Below, piece after piece: positions 5,951-13,200 of a DNA stretch of 15,103 nt. The notes under the pieces are model-generated. The model saw only the letters and a program-made list of their open reading frames with translations. It made no database searches and was not told where the DNA came from. The stretch is from Lichenicola sp964248625 (GTDB lineage Bacteria > Pseudomonadota > Alphaproteobacteria > Acetobacterales > Acetobacteraceae), in the NCBI GenBank assembly GCA_964248625.1, contig CAXTZG010000091.1, positions 1 to 15,103 on the forward strand, in the 5' to 3' direction. The translations under genes were made by a program, and so were the position numbers. The stretch's first letter is position 1, and every line of letters starts with the position of its first letter.

Positions 5951-6154
5951 TCACGTCCGGTCCAGAACGAACCGGTGCAGCCAGGTGGGACCATGGGTGT
6001 TGCGGAGATGATGCAGCAGCGGCTCGGCCGTGGCGTTCATCCACTCGAACCAGAGCTTCCTCTTCCAGAAGCGGCCGTGCTTGCGGGCGTAGGCGCGCAG
6101 CGCCGCCGCCTGGTCACGCATCAGCGGCGGATAGGCAGCAGCCTTGCGGGCCAT
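5951..6154 (-). CDS. Small basic hypothetical protein, 67 aa
   Basis: Not recognised. Rich in Arg/Lys/His and aromatics (HGRFWKRKLWFEWMNATA, LLHHLRNTHGPTWLHRF), mostly helical, no signal peptide. The repeated Trp/Phe/Arg pattern suggests nucleic-acid or protein binding, but this is only inference. The start is the ATG at 6154, sharing one base with the TGA stop of the upstream 67-aa gene (TGATG), so translation is probably coupled; GGAG lies 8 bases upstream. It ends 65 bases before the endonuclease start. Confidence 0.75.
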   Translation of the reverse strand: MARKAAAYPPLMRDQAAALRAYARKHGRFWKRKLWFEWMNATAEPLLHHLRNTHGPTWLHRFVLDRT

Positions 6155-6357
6155 CAGTGCTTCTCCACGGCTTCGAGCCACCAGTCGGCCTGCCGATCGG
6201 CAGCCTCGGCCTCCCGAAGCAGCATCGTGCGCTGCCCGGCGGTCAGGTAGGCGGCGTCGGCATTGTCGCGGAGATGCTCGGCGTCGCGGCGCCACCTGCG
6301 GGCGCTGGCAAAGCAGCTGGCGTCGGCCAGGGCGGTGATATTGCTCTGGGTGAGCAT
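6154..6357 (-). CDS. Small hypothetical protein, 67 aa
   Basis: Not recognised. Helical, with several Trp and Arg residues (ASARRWRRDAEHLRDNADAA, EAEAADRQADWWLEAVEKH). No transmembrane segment or known motif. The start ATG at 6357 is preceded by AGGAG with 8 bases spacing. It shares one base with the start of the next gene, which is also 67 residues long. The pair lies between ssb and the endonuclease on the same strand, so all may belong to one operon. Confidence 0.75.
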   Translation of the reverse strand: MLTQSNITALADASCFASARRWRRDAEHLRDNADAAYLTAGQRTMLLREAEAADRQADWWLEAVEKH

Positions 6358-6430
6358 GAGGTGTGCTCCTGAATCGCGAAAGGCCCGCTCGGCTGTGCCG
6401 GCAGGCCTTGGTGGAAGGGGTGTTGTGTCA

Positions 6431-6481
6431 GCGTCCTGTCACCGGACGCCCAGACACCGGGTGGGGCGTCGCCCACCCGGT
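6431..6481. terminator. Tandem GC hairpins downstream of ssb
   Basis: In the 137-base gap between ssb and the 67-aa gene are two stem-loops: GCGTCC (6431-6436) with GGACGC (6444-6449), and a stronger 10-base-pair stem ACCGGGTGGG (6456-6465) with CCCACCCGGT (6472-6481), loop GCGTCG. Neither is followed by a T-run on the minus strand, so this may be a weak or Rho-aided terminator, or an mRNA-processing/stability structure that separates ssb from the downstream genes. Confidence 0.4.
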
Positions 6482-6494
6482 CGGAAAAGGCTGG

Positions 6495-6992
6495 CTACTG
6501 CCAGCAGGGACTGAACGGGATCTCGTCGTCCATGTCGCCGCCCGGAGACCAGCCCCCGCTACCGACGGCGGCAGCGGCTGGCTGACGCGTTGCAGCTGGC
6601 CGTCCCTGAGTGCCCCTATCATCCTCGCCGGCGGCATCGCGGTTGCTGTCCAGCAGCGTCAGCTCGCCGCGGAACCGGTCCAGCACGATCTCAATGGTGA
6701 AGCGCTCCTGGCCCGATTGATCGGTCCATTTGCGGGTCTGCAGCACGCCCTCGAGATAGACCTTGCGGCCTTTCTTGAGGAACCGCTCGGCGACTTCCGC
6801 CAGGCGCTCGTTGAAGACGACGATCCGGTGCCACTCGGTCTTCTCGCGGCGCTCGCCGGACGACTTGTCGTTCCAGCTCTCGCTGGTCGCGAGGGTGAAG
6901 CTCACGATCTTGCCGCCGTTCTGGGCATTCCGGACCTCCGGATCCTTGCCCAGGTTTCCGACCAGAATCACCTTGTTGACCGATCCAGCCAT
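6495..6992 (-). CDS. ssb: Single-stranded DNA-binding protein (165 aa)
   Basis: Binds and protects single-stranded DNA as a tetramer and recruits repair and replication proteins. The OB-fold spans residues 5-112: NKVILVGNLGKDPEVR, then KIVSFTLATSESW, EKTEWHRIVVFNERLAE, GRKVYLEGVLQTRKWTDQ. A flexible Gly/Ala/Gln/Arg linker follows (about 118-150), then the acidic interaction motif DMDDEIPF at 153-160. Unusually, five more residues (SPCWQ) follow the phenylalanine that is normally the C-terminus. The start ATG at 6992 has GAGGA about 9 bases upstream. The 203 bases upstream are non-coding and may carry its promoter, though no clear -10/-35 was found. Accessory SSBs are common on conjugative elements, where they coat the incoming strand (known role, applied here by inference). 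Confidence 0.95.
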   Translation of the reverse strand: MAGSVNKVILVGNLGKDPEVRNAQNGGKIVSFTLATSESWNDKSSGERREKTEWHRIVVFNERLAEVAERFLKKGRKVYLEGVLQTRKWTDQSGQERFTIEIVLDRFRGELTLLDSNRDAAGEDDRGTQGRPAATRQPAAAAVGSGGWSPGGDMDDEIPFSPCWQ

Positions 6993-7195
6993 GATCTTTT
7001 CATCCTCATTCCACCCTCAGAGGCGATGCGGCCTGTGCCGGTCAGATCCTCTCGGGTGCGGCCCCTTGGAACCGGGCCGACAGCCGGGACAACGGCGCGC
7101 CTCTCTCGGCGCGGGATCTGAGCCACGCGCAGGCGGGCATCTTCGCCCGGCAAGCATGGCGAAGACCCACCCGTTGTAGCGGCTGGCGGTTCGGT
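6993..7195 (-). other. Non-coding stretch upstream of ssb
   Basis: About 200 bases between the 167-aa gene and ssb. Several overlapping open frames cross it but none shows recognisable protein features. It contains a hairpin GGCCC (7060-7064)/GGGCC (7074-7078) and a widely spaced inverted pair TCAGATCC (7042-7049)/GGATCTGA (7114-7121). Either may regulate ssb; no promoter can be assigned with confidence. Confidence 0.3.
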
Positions 7196-7699
7196 TCAGG
7201 CCGCAGCAAACCCGAGAGGACCTGACCGGCACGGGCAGGTTCCAAACCTGCTCTCCTCCTCATCATCCCTGCGATCCTGCCCTGATGCCTTCGCCTCATG
7301 TCGATGCCGCCTCGACCTGAAGCGCGCCACGTCCGGCAACGTCGGATAGCCGGGCATCTCCTTCCAGAGCCCCTGCTCCTCGTGAAGCTGCAAGGTTCGC
7401 ACGGCCACCCGGCGCACAACCCGGCGGTCACGCAGCGAGCGCACAAGCGCCATGTCGGACCGGTGCGAGCGGTAAGCGTCCTCCCAATGGCCGGTGTCGC
7501 GGTTACGCCGGGCGGCGCCCATGGTGCCGTTGAGGAAGCCCTCGACCATCCAGGGCGTGCGGCACACCGCGACCCCGCCGAGCCGGTCTCGGAAGAAGCC
7601 TTCGTCCTGGAGGTAGAAGATCGCGCCGACCGGGATGGTGCCGACCCGCAGCGGGTTGTCCCCGCCGCGCGCACGCTGCGCGTGATACTGCCGGATCAC
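7196..7699 (-). CDS. Hypothetical protein, 167 aa, coupled to upstream gene
   Basis: Not recognised. The first 110 residues look like a folded domain (RVGTIPVGAIFYLQDEGFF, VAVCRTPWMVEGFLNGTMG, HRSDMALVRSLRDRR, VAVRTLQLHEEQGLW). The last 45 are charged and probably disordered (RRHRHEAKASGQDRRDDEEE). The GTG start at 7699 overlaps the TGA stop of the 178-aa gene as GTGA, a standard coupling arrangement. That upstream gene therefore decides the start. No membrane segment and no signal peptide. Gene order places it between a ParB-family gene and ssb. A role in establishment or anti-defence of the element is a guess from position only. Confidence 0.7.
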   Translation of the reverse strand: MIRQYHAQRARGGDNPLRVGTIPVGAIFYLQDEGFFRDRLGGVAVCRTPWMVEGFLNGTMGAARRNRDTGHWEDAYRSHRSDMALVRSLRDRRVVRRVAVRTLQLHEEQGLWKEMPGYPTLPDVARFRSRRHRHEAKASGQDRRDDEEESRFGTCPCRSGPLGFAAA

Positions 7700-8232
7700 G
7701 ACACGGCACCGGAGCCGATCCTGGACAGATCGCCCAGGCCGCCCGCGCCATGGTGGCTGTTCACCTGAGCCTCCAGATCCAGAGGCGCAATGTCGTGGGC
7801 CAGACAGCCGATCTGCCGTCCCCGTAGCGATACGGCGATGTGGTCGAGATGCCTGTCGGCGGCGTAGCCGGCCGGCAGGTGCAGGTTGAGGATGCGTATC
7901 GCTTCCGGCGATGGCGACTTCGTGCGCTTGTCCGTGACGTGCATGAAGTCGTCCTGGCCGAAGCCATTGGTGCTGGCGGCGGTGTCATAGCCGTTGGGCT
8001 TGCGGCACCCCCTGGCCAGGGTGACGGAGACGTAGAACGATGCGTCCGGATGCTCGGCACGCATCTTCGCGCCAAAGGCGGCAACGGCGTCCTTGATGTC
8101 GCTCACGCTGCGGATCGCCGGCAGGATCTCCTTGCCGAGCGACTTGCCTAACAGCTCGATCGTCTTGGAGGTCCAGCGATCCTCGCGCGTGAGCGAACCG
8201 GGAACCGTGGACAGGGTAACGGTGACAGCCAT
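7696..8232 (-). CDS. Hypothetical protein, 178 aa
   Basis: Not recognised. Probable alpha/beta soluble protein: TVTLSTVPGSLTREDRWTSK, the helix KTIELLGKSLGKEILPAIR, SFYVSVTLARGCRKPNGYDT, DDFMHVTDKRTKSPSPEAIR, LNLHLPAGYAADRHLDHIAV, and the glycine/histidine-rich tail NSHHGAGGLGDL. The start ATG at 8232 has GAGAG about 9 bases upstream; the frame is open further upstream but that sequence holds a large inverted repeat and looks non-coding. The stop overlaps the next start (GTGA). His and Asp residues in DRHLDHIA could bind metal, but no known motif is formed. It follows the ParB-family gene by 112 bases. Confidence 0.72.
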   Translation of the reverse strand: MAVTVTLSTVPGSLTREDRWTSKTIELLGKSLGKEILPAIRSVSDIKDAVAAFGAKMRAEHPDASFYVSVTLARGCRKPNGYDTAASTNGFGQDDFMHVTDKRTKSPSPEAIRILNLHLPAGYAADRHLDHIAVSLRGRQIGCLAHDIAPLDLEAQVNSHHGAGGLGDLSRIGSGAVS

Positions 8233-8257
8233 GATGAACTCTCTCGAATGCGCGCAC

Positions 8258-8294
8258 GGCCCATCACGCGTGCTCGATGCGGGCGTGATGGGCC
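8258..8294. repeat. Perfect 12-bp inverted repeat between parB-like and 178-aa genes
   Basis: GGCCCATCACGC (8258-8269) and GCGTGATGGGCC (8283-8294) are exact complements separated by 13 bases. The repeat lies in the 112-base gap, 26 bases upstream of the 178-aa start. In RNA it would form a strong hairpin with no T-run after it. It may be a terminator for the ParB-like gene, a leader structure for the next gene, or a protein-binding site. A centromere-like site for the ParB-like protein is conceivable but unsupported. Confidence 0.6.
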
Positions 8295-8344
8295 TGCGGA
8301 TGGGATGATGAAGATGCCGCCCGGTCATGCCGGACGGCTGGTCG

Positions 8345-10045
8345 TCAGGCGGCGGCGCGATGCTCCGCCTGATCGCCGTGCCCAAGCAGGGGCAGGTCGC
8401 CAGCGTCAGCGCTGTCTCCGGCCTCGCCGGGAAGATCGGCGCTATCCGGGTCCTCGGCGTCAGGATCCACGTCGAGATCCTCTTCGTCCTCGGCAGCGAT
8501 CAGGCTCGACGGCTTGCGCCGCGCCTGCAGCTCCTTGGCGGTCGGCGGGAACAGGGCGGCCGGATGGACGAACCTGCCCTCGCCGACCTTGGCGATCATC
8601 GCAGCACGGGTCTGCTTGCCGGTGTTGCGTGGCGCCACGTCGTTCGCGGACCCGGTGCTTTCCATGGCCGCCTTGGACAGGCAGGACAGGAATTCCTCGG
8701 TCGCCATGTTCGGCAGGCAATCGTCGGCGCCGATCGCCATGCCGGCGTAGCGGGCGCTCATGCCGCTCTGGCTCCGGTTGTCCCGGCACGACAGCACCTG
8801 GACCAGCATCTCGCGCGCGGTCGAGCGCAGCAGGTCCAGGTCCTGGGTCAGCACACCACCTTCGGTAAGCTGCTCGGCGATCCGCTCGCGGAAGCCGTAG
8901 CCCTGGTAGTCGGCCGCACCGCTATCGACCTGGACGTTCTTGCCACCCAGGGCCAGCACCAGCATGCCGATCAGCACGTCGTCGCGGATCGGCGCCTCGC
9001 GTAGCGCCTGATGCAGCGCATCGGTGCGCAGGTCGCCGATCATCGCCACGCCCTTGGCCGTGATGTCGGCACGCGGCGTCGGCGCCGGCTTGCCTCCGGC
9101 AGCGTCTCCGCTCGCAGCCTTGCAGTCCGCTGGAAGGGTGTATCCCACCAACTCGACCTCGCCGGTGCGGGCATCGACGTAGCAGGCGACGTGATCATTC
9201 TTGCGCGGCTTGCCGTAGGTCCGCATCGCCTTGGCCGGCAGCTTCACGTCGCCATACTGGCCGGTCTCTCCGATATACCCGTTCCTGGGCAGGTGATTGG
9301 CCAGCCACTCGTGCTGGGCTGCCAGGAACTCCTGGACCTGCGTGGTGGTGCGGGTGTCCTCGCCAGCTGGTGCGAACAGGTCGTCAGTCCACTGGATGCC
9401 ATAGGCTTGCGCCAGGTCGGCGCCGAACTTCGCGGCACTCGCTGGCATCGTGCGCTTGGCCAGCGCGCTGACGATCTCGTGCCAGGACGCGGTATGTCCG
9501 CGCTTCGGCTTGTGCTTCTTCCAGATGGTGGCCTGCTCGTCTGGCGAGGCCGCCGAGATGGTGCGCAGGGCATGCTCGGTCGGCATGTCGCCCATCGCGA
9601 TCTGGTCGAGCATCGCCGGCAGGATGCCGGCCAGCAGCCGGAGCTTACGCAGGGTGCGGACGGGCAGCGCCAGCGCCGTCGCGATGGCGTCCTCGGTCCA
9701 CTCGGCCGAGACAAGGGCCTCGATCGCGCGCCACTGGTCGACCGGGCCCATCTGTGCCCGGACGACGTTCTCCGACATCGCCCGCAGCGCGTCGCCACCA
9801 TCATCGGGGCCACGCACCAGAACCAGGATCTCGGCAAACCCTGCCGCGATGGACGCGGCCACCCGCCGATGCCCCGCGACGATCTCCAGCTCCTCGCCAT
9901 CCTGGCGGACGACGGGCGGCTGCAGAATGCCGATGGCCCGGATGTTGGCCACCATCTGCTCGTCCGGATGCTCGCCGGCACCCATGCGGCGCGGGTTGTG
10001 TGGATTGATCTTCAGCGTGCGGGGATCGACGGTTCTCAGTTCCAT
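8345..10045 (-). CDS. ParB/RepB/Spo0J-family protein with long C-terminal extension (566 aa)
   Basis: The N-terminus is a ParB-type nuclease/CTPase fold: MELRTVDPRTLKINPHNPRR, GILQPPVVR, then the motif AGHRRVAAS (about residues 57-65, the ParB GxRR box) and ENVVRAQMGPVDQWRAIEAL (third ParB box), followed by a helix-turn-helix (about 115-138). The remaining 400 residues do not resemble classical ParB; they include a middle domain (about 215-330), a low-complexity linker (PAPTPRADIT) and a very acidic tail (EDEEDLDVDPDAEDPDSADL). Classical ParB proteins are about 300 residues and accompany parA; no parA is visible here. Large ParB-like proteins of this type occur beside MTase-helicase genes on conjugative elements and may act in DNA processing rather than segregation. 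The ATG at 10045 was chosen by domain start; the ATG at 10072, with AGGA close upstream, is an alternative. Confidence 0.88.
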   Translation of the reverse strand: MELRTVDPRTLKINPHNPRRMGAGEHPDEQMVANIRAIGILQPPVVRQDGEELEIVAGHRRVAASIAAGFAEILVLVRGPDDGGDALRAMSENVVRAQMGPVDQWRAIEALVSAEWTEDAIATALALPVRTLRKLRLLAGILPAMLDQIAMGDMPTEHALRTISAASPDEQATIWKKHKPKRGHTASWHEIVSALAKRTMPASAAKFGADLAQAYGIQWTDDLFAPAGEDTRTTTQVQEFLAAQHEWLANHLPRNGYIGETGQYGDVKLPAKAMRTYGKPRKNDHVACYVDARTGEVELVGYTLPADCKAASGDAAGGKPAPTPRADITAKGVAMIGDLRTDALHQALREAPIRDDVLIGMLVLALGGKNVQVDSGAADYQGYGFRERIAEQLTEGGVLTQDLDLLRSTAREMLVQVLSCRDNRSQSGMSARYAGMAIGADDCLPNMATEEFLSCLSKAAMESTGSANDVAPRNTGKQTRAAMIAKVGEGRFVHPAALFPPTAKELQARRKPSSLIAAEDEEDLDVDPDAEDPDSADLPGEAGDSADAGDLPLLGHGDQAEHRAAA

Positions 10046-10284
10046 GACGCTCGGCTCTCCAATTCCTGCCATCATTTTCCTGATGACCCCTCCGCAGCCG
10101 CAGCGCGGTCCTGACGACACCATTGCGGCCGAGCGCCCTGGACCTGCGCAGCACGCGGCCCAGCCTGGGCTGCGTGAGGCGCGGGGACGGGGTGTCGCAG
10201 GCGGCGATGGAGCGAAGCGGTGACGGCAGGAACGACGATGCGAGCGCATCCTCATTCCCACCCTTCCCCCCGCCATTCCCTTTG
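10046..10284. promoter_or_regulatory. Gap between MTase-helicase and ParB-like genes, with dyad
   Basis: 239 bases with no convincing gene. It contains the dyad GATGCG-AG-CGCATC at 10237-10250, a candidate operator. At 10068-10083 a small hairpin (CATCA/TGATG around GGAAAA on the minus strand) would place the Shine-Dalgarno of the alternative ParB-like start in its loop. The dyad lies 36 bases past the MTase-helicase stop and far from the ParB-like start, so autoregulation is only a possibility. No strong -10/-35 pair was recognised. Confidence 0.3.
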
Positions 10285-13200
10285 CTATGCAGCCGCAGCT
10301 TCTGGCACCGCCTCGTCGTTCGCGGGCTTGTCGGTCGCGGCCAGATCCGCCTCCAGGGCCTTCAGTTCTGCCGTCTTCAGGTCCAGCTCGTCCTGCAGGT
10401 CGAACGCCTCGCCCAGCCGGCGCTGGTAGCCTGGCAGGCGCTGCTCGGCCTCCGCAACGCGACGGCGATGCTCGGCCAGGTCTGCCTCAAACCGGTCGAG
10501 CATGTACTCGAGCCGTGCGATCAGCCCGAGCGCTGTCAGCTCGGCGTCGATCTGCACCTCCTGCTCGAAGCCATGCCGCTCCAGCCATACGTCCATGCGG
10601 TAGTGCTTCTCGCCGAAGGGCTCACCGGATGCCTTCACCTCGAAGCCGCCGATCCTGGCCAGGGTCCAGTCGCCCTTCTCGCGGTTGCGCTCCAGCAGGC
10701 GCAGGCGGCTGAGCAGCGAGCCGCCCGCCGCCTTGCGCTCGGTGCGGGGCTTGCCGCCGATCTCCATGGTGAACAGGTCGCCGCGGGTCGGCGTGCGCGC
10801 CGCAATGTCCTGCTCGATGCAGCCGATCCGCAGCGTCGAGTTCCTGATCGTGTCCTGGGCGGTGGCAACCTCATGCCGGATGGCGAGCTGGTCGTCGAAG
10901 TGCGCCGCCCGCAGCCGCGACAGCCGCCCCAGCTCGGCCTCCAGGCCGGATTTCTGCATCAGGCGCGGGTCGCCACTGGCGAGAGCCTTGGCCATGGCGA
11001 ACTGGTTCACCTGGCTGCCGGCATCCTCCAGGCGGCGGATGCTGCGGTCGCCGGCGAGCGCCATGGCGATGAAGCGGGACTTGCGCTCCAGCAGCTGCCA
11101 AGAGGTCGCGTCCACGCTGCCGAGCGTAGCATAGGCGTAGATGTCGATCTCGGCGTTCTGGTTGCCCTGTCGCTCGATGCGGCCCTCACGCTGCTCGATG
11201 TCGGACGGCAGCCACGGCACATCCAGGTGGTGCAGGGCCACCAGACGCTGCTGCGCGTTGACGCCCGTGCCCATGGTCTGGGTCGAGCCGATCAGCACCC
11301 GCACCTTGCCGCTGTTCACGGCCGCGAACAGCTTCTGCTTGGCCTCCGACTTCTTGAAGTCCTGCATGAAAGCGATCTGCTCGCGCGGCACGCCCATCCG
11401 CACCAGCTCGTCGCGGATCCACAGGTAGGCCGAGAAGCCGCGCTTGCCCTCGGCCGCCTCGGTGCCCAGGTCCGAGAACACCATCTGGGCCGCGCCCGTG
11501 ATCGGGTAGGGCGTGCTTGTGCCCGGCTGCTGGTAGCGGTTGCCCGCCGTCTCCTGCCAGATACGATGCACGTTGCCGATCATCGCGTTCAGCTTGTTCT
11601 CCGGCTCGTTGCCGGCCTCGGGGCCTTCCTTGGTCGTGTCGTTCCAGAGCACGAACCGGGTGTCGATCGCGGCGTGCCGACCATCCGTGATGACGGACAG
11701 CAGGATGTCGTCGCCCTTCTCGACCTTCCCCTTGCTTGCCTCGATCACCTTGATCCGCTCGGCCAGCACCTTCTGGTAGGCGCGGAAGGCCGGACTCGCC
11801 TTGGCGGTGACGATCTGGCGCTTGGCCGTCCGCACGGTGGGCAAGCGGAGATGATGGCGCAGGTCGTCCATCAGCACGACGTCGGCCACGCTGCGGAACA
11901 TCGCCACCAGTTCCGGCACGTTCACGAACTCGGCGAACCGCGTGACCGGCTTATAGGAGCCGGACGGCTGCAGCTCCAGTTCAGTGCGCGTGTCGCCGAA
12001 GCTGCTCGCCCAGGCATCGAACTCATGGATGCCGCGCTCCTCCAGCACGTCCGGCTGCATGAACCGCTGCAGGGTGAACATCTCGCCGAGCGTGTTGGTG
12101 ATCGGCGTGCCCGACGCCAGGATCAGCGGCCGGTTCGGCTGGCGCTGTGCGATGAACCGTGCCTTGGCGTGCAGGTCCCAGGCCCGCTGCGAGCCGTCCG
12201 GCGCCACGCCCTTGAGGCCGCTCATGTTCGTGGCAAAGGACAGCTTCCTGAATTCCTGCGCCTCGTCCACGATCAGCTGGTCGATGCCGATCTCGGCGAT
12301 GGTCAGCAGGTCGTCCTTCCGCGCACCGAGCGCCTCCAGCTTGCTTTCCAGGCCCTCCTTCATGCGCTCGATGCGCTTGCGGGTGATGCGGTCGTCGCCC
12401 TCCACCTTCTCCAGCAGCGTCGAGTAGCTGGCGAGCGCGTCCTGGATCAGCTGCGCCTCGAACGCGGCCGGGGCCGGGATGAACTTGAAGGCCGAGTGGG
12501 TGATGACGATGCAGTCCCACGTCGCTGTGGCCGCTCGCGCCAGGAACCGCTGGCGCTTGTCCTTGGTGAAGTTGGTTTCGTCGGCGACCAGGATGCGGGC
12601 GTTCGGATACAGCAGCAGGAACTCGCGGCTGGCCTGCGCCAGGCAGTGCCCGGGCACCACCATCATCGCCTTGGAGATCAGGCCGAGCCGGCGCTGCTCC
12701 ATCACGGCCGCCGCCATGCTGAATGTCTTACCGGCGCCCACGGCGTGGGCAATGTAGGTGCCGCCGGCGGTGATGATGCGCCAGATCACCCGCTTCTGGT
12801 GGTCGCGCAGGCTGATGACGCTGCTCGCACCCGGCAGCTGCAAGTGCCGCCCGTCGAAGGCGCGCGGCACCAGGTTGTTGAACCGGTCGTTGTAGAGCCG
12901 GGTCAGGCGGCTGGCCCGCTCCACGTCGGTCCAGATCCAGCGCTCGAACGCCTGCTTGATCTTGCCCAGCTTCTCCTTGGCGGCCTCGGTCTCGGTCGGG
13001 TTGAGCTTGCGATGCTCGCCCTCGGAGTCCCGCCACACGTCATAGATCTGCGGGATGGAGGCGTTCAGCGCGTCCCACAGCAGCTCGCCCGCATGCCGGC
13101 GGGCAGTGCCCCACTCGGACGTGGCAGCCGCGTGACGAGCGAACGCGTCGATGTCGAGCGACCAGCTCGCCACCTCGACGGTGTGCCTCACCAGGGTCGG

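Noticed and set aside
5951..6295. Longer start (114 residues) for the downstream 67-residue gene
   Set aside because: The extension would overlap the upstream 67-residue gene by 140 bases and is Arg-rich frame noise. The ATG at 6154 has a good ribosome-binding site.
6968..7232. Short minus-strand frames (61-71 residues) in the gap upstream of ssb
   Set aside because: Pro/Arg-rich, mutually overlapping in different frames, with no good ribosome-binding site or recognisable features.
8327..10114. Long + strand open frames (225 and 367 residues) opposite the ParB-like gene
   Set aside because: Same explanation: complement of GC-rich codons. No recognisable domain, while the minus strand encodes ParB motifs.
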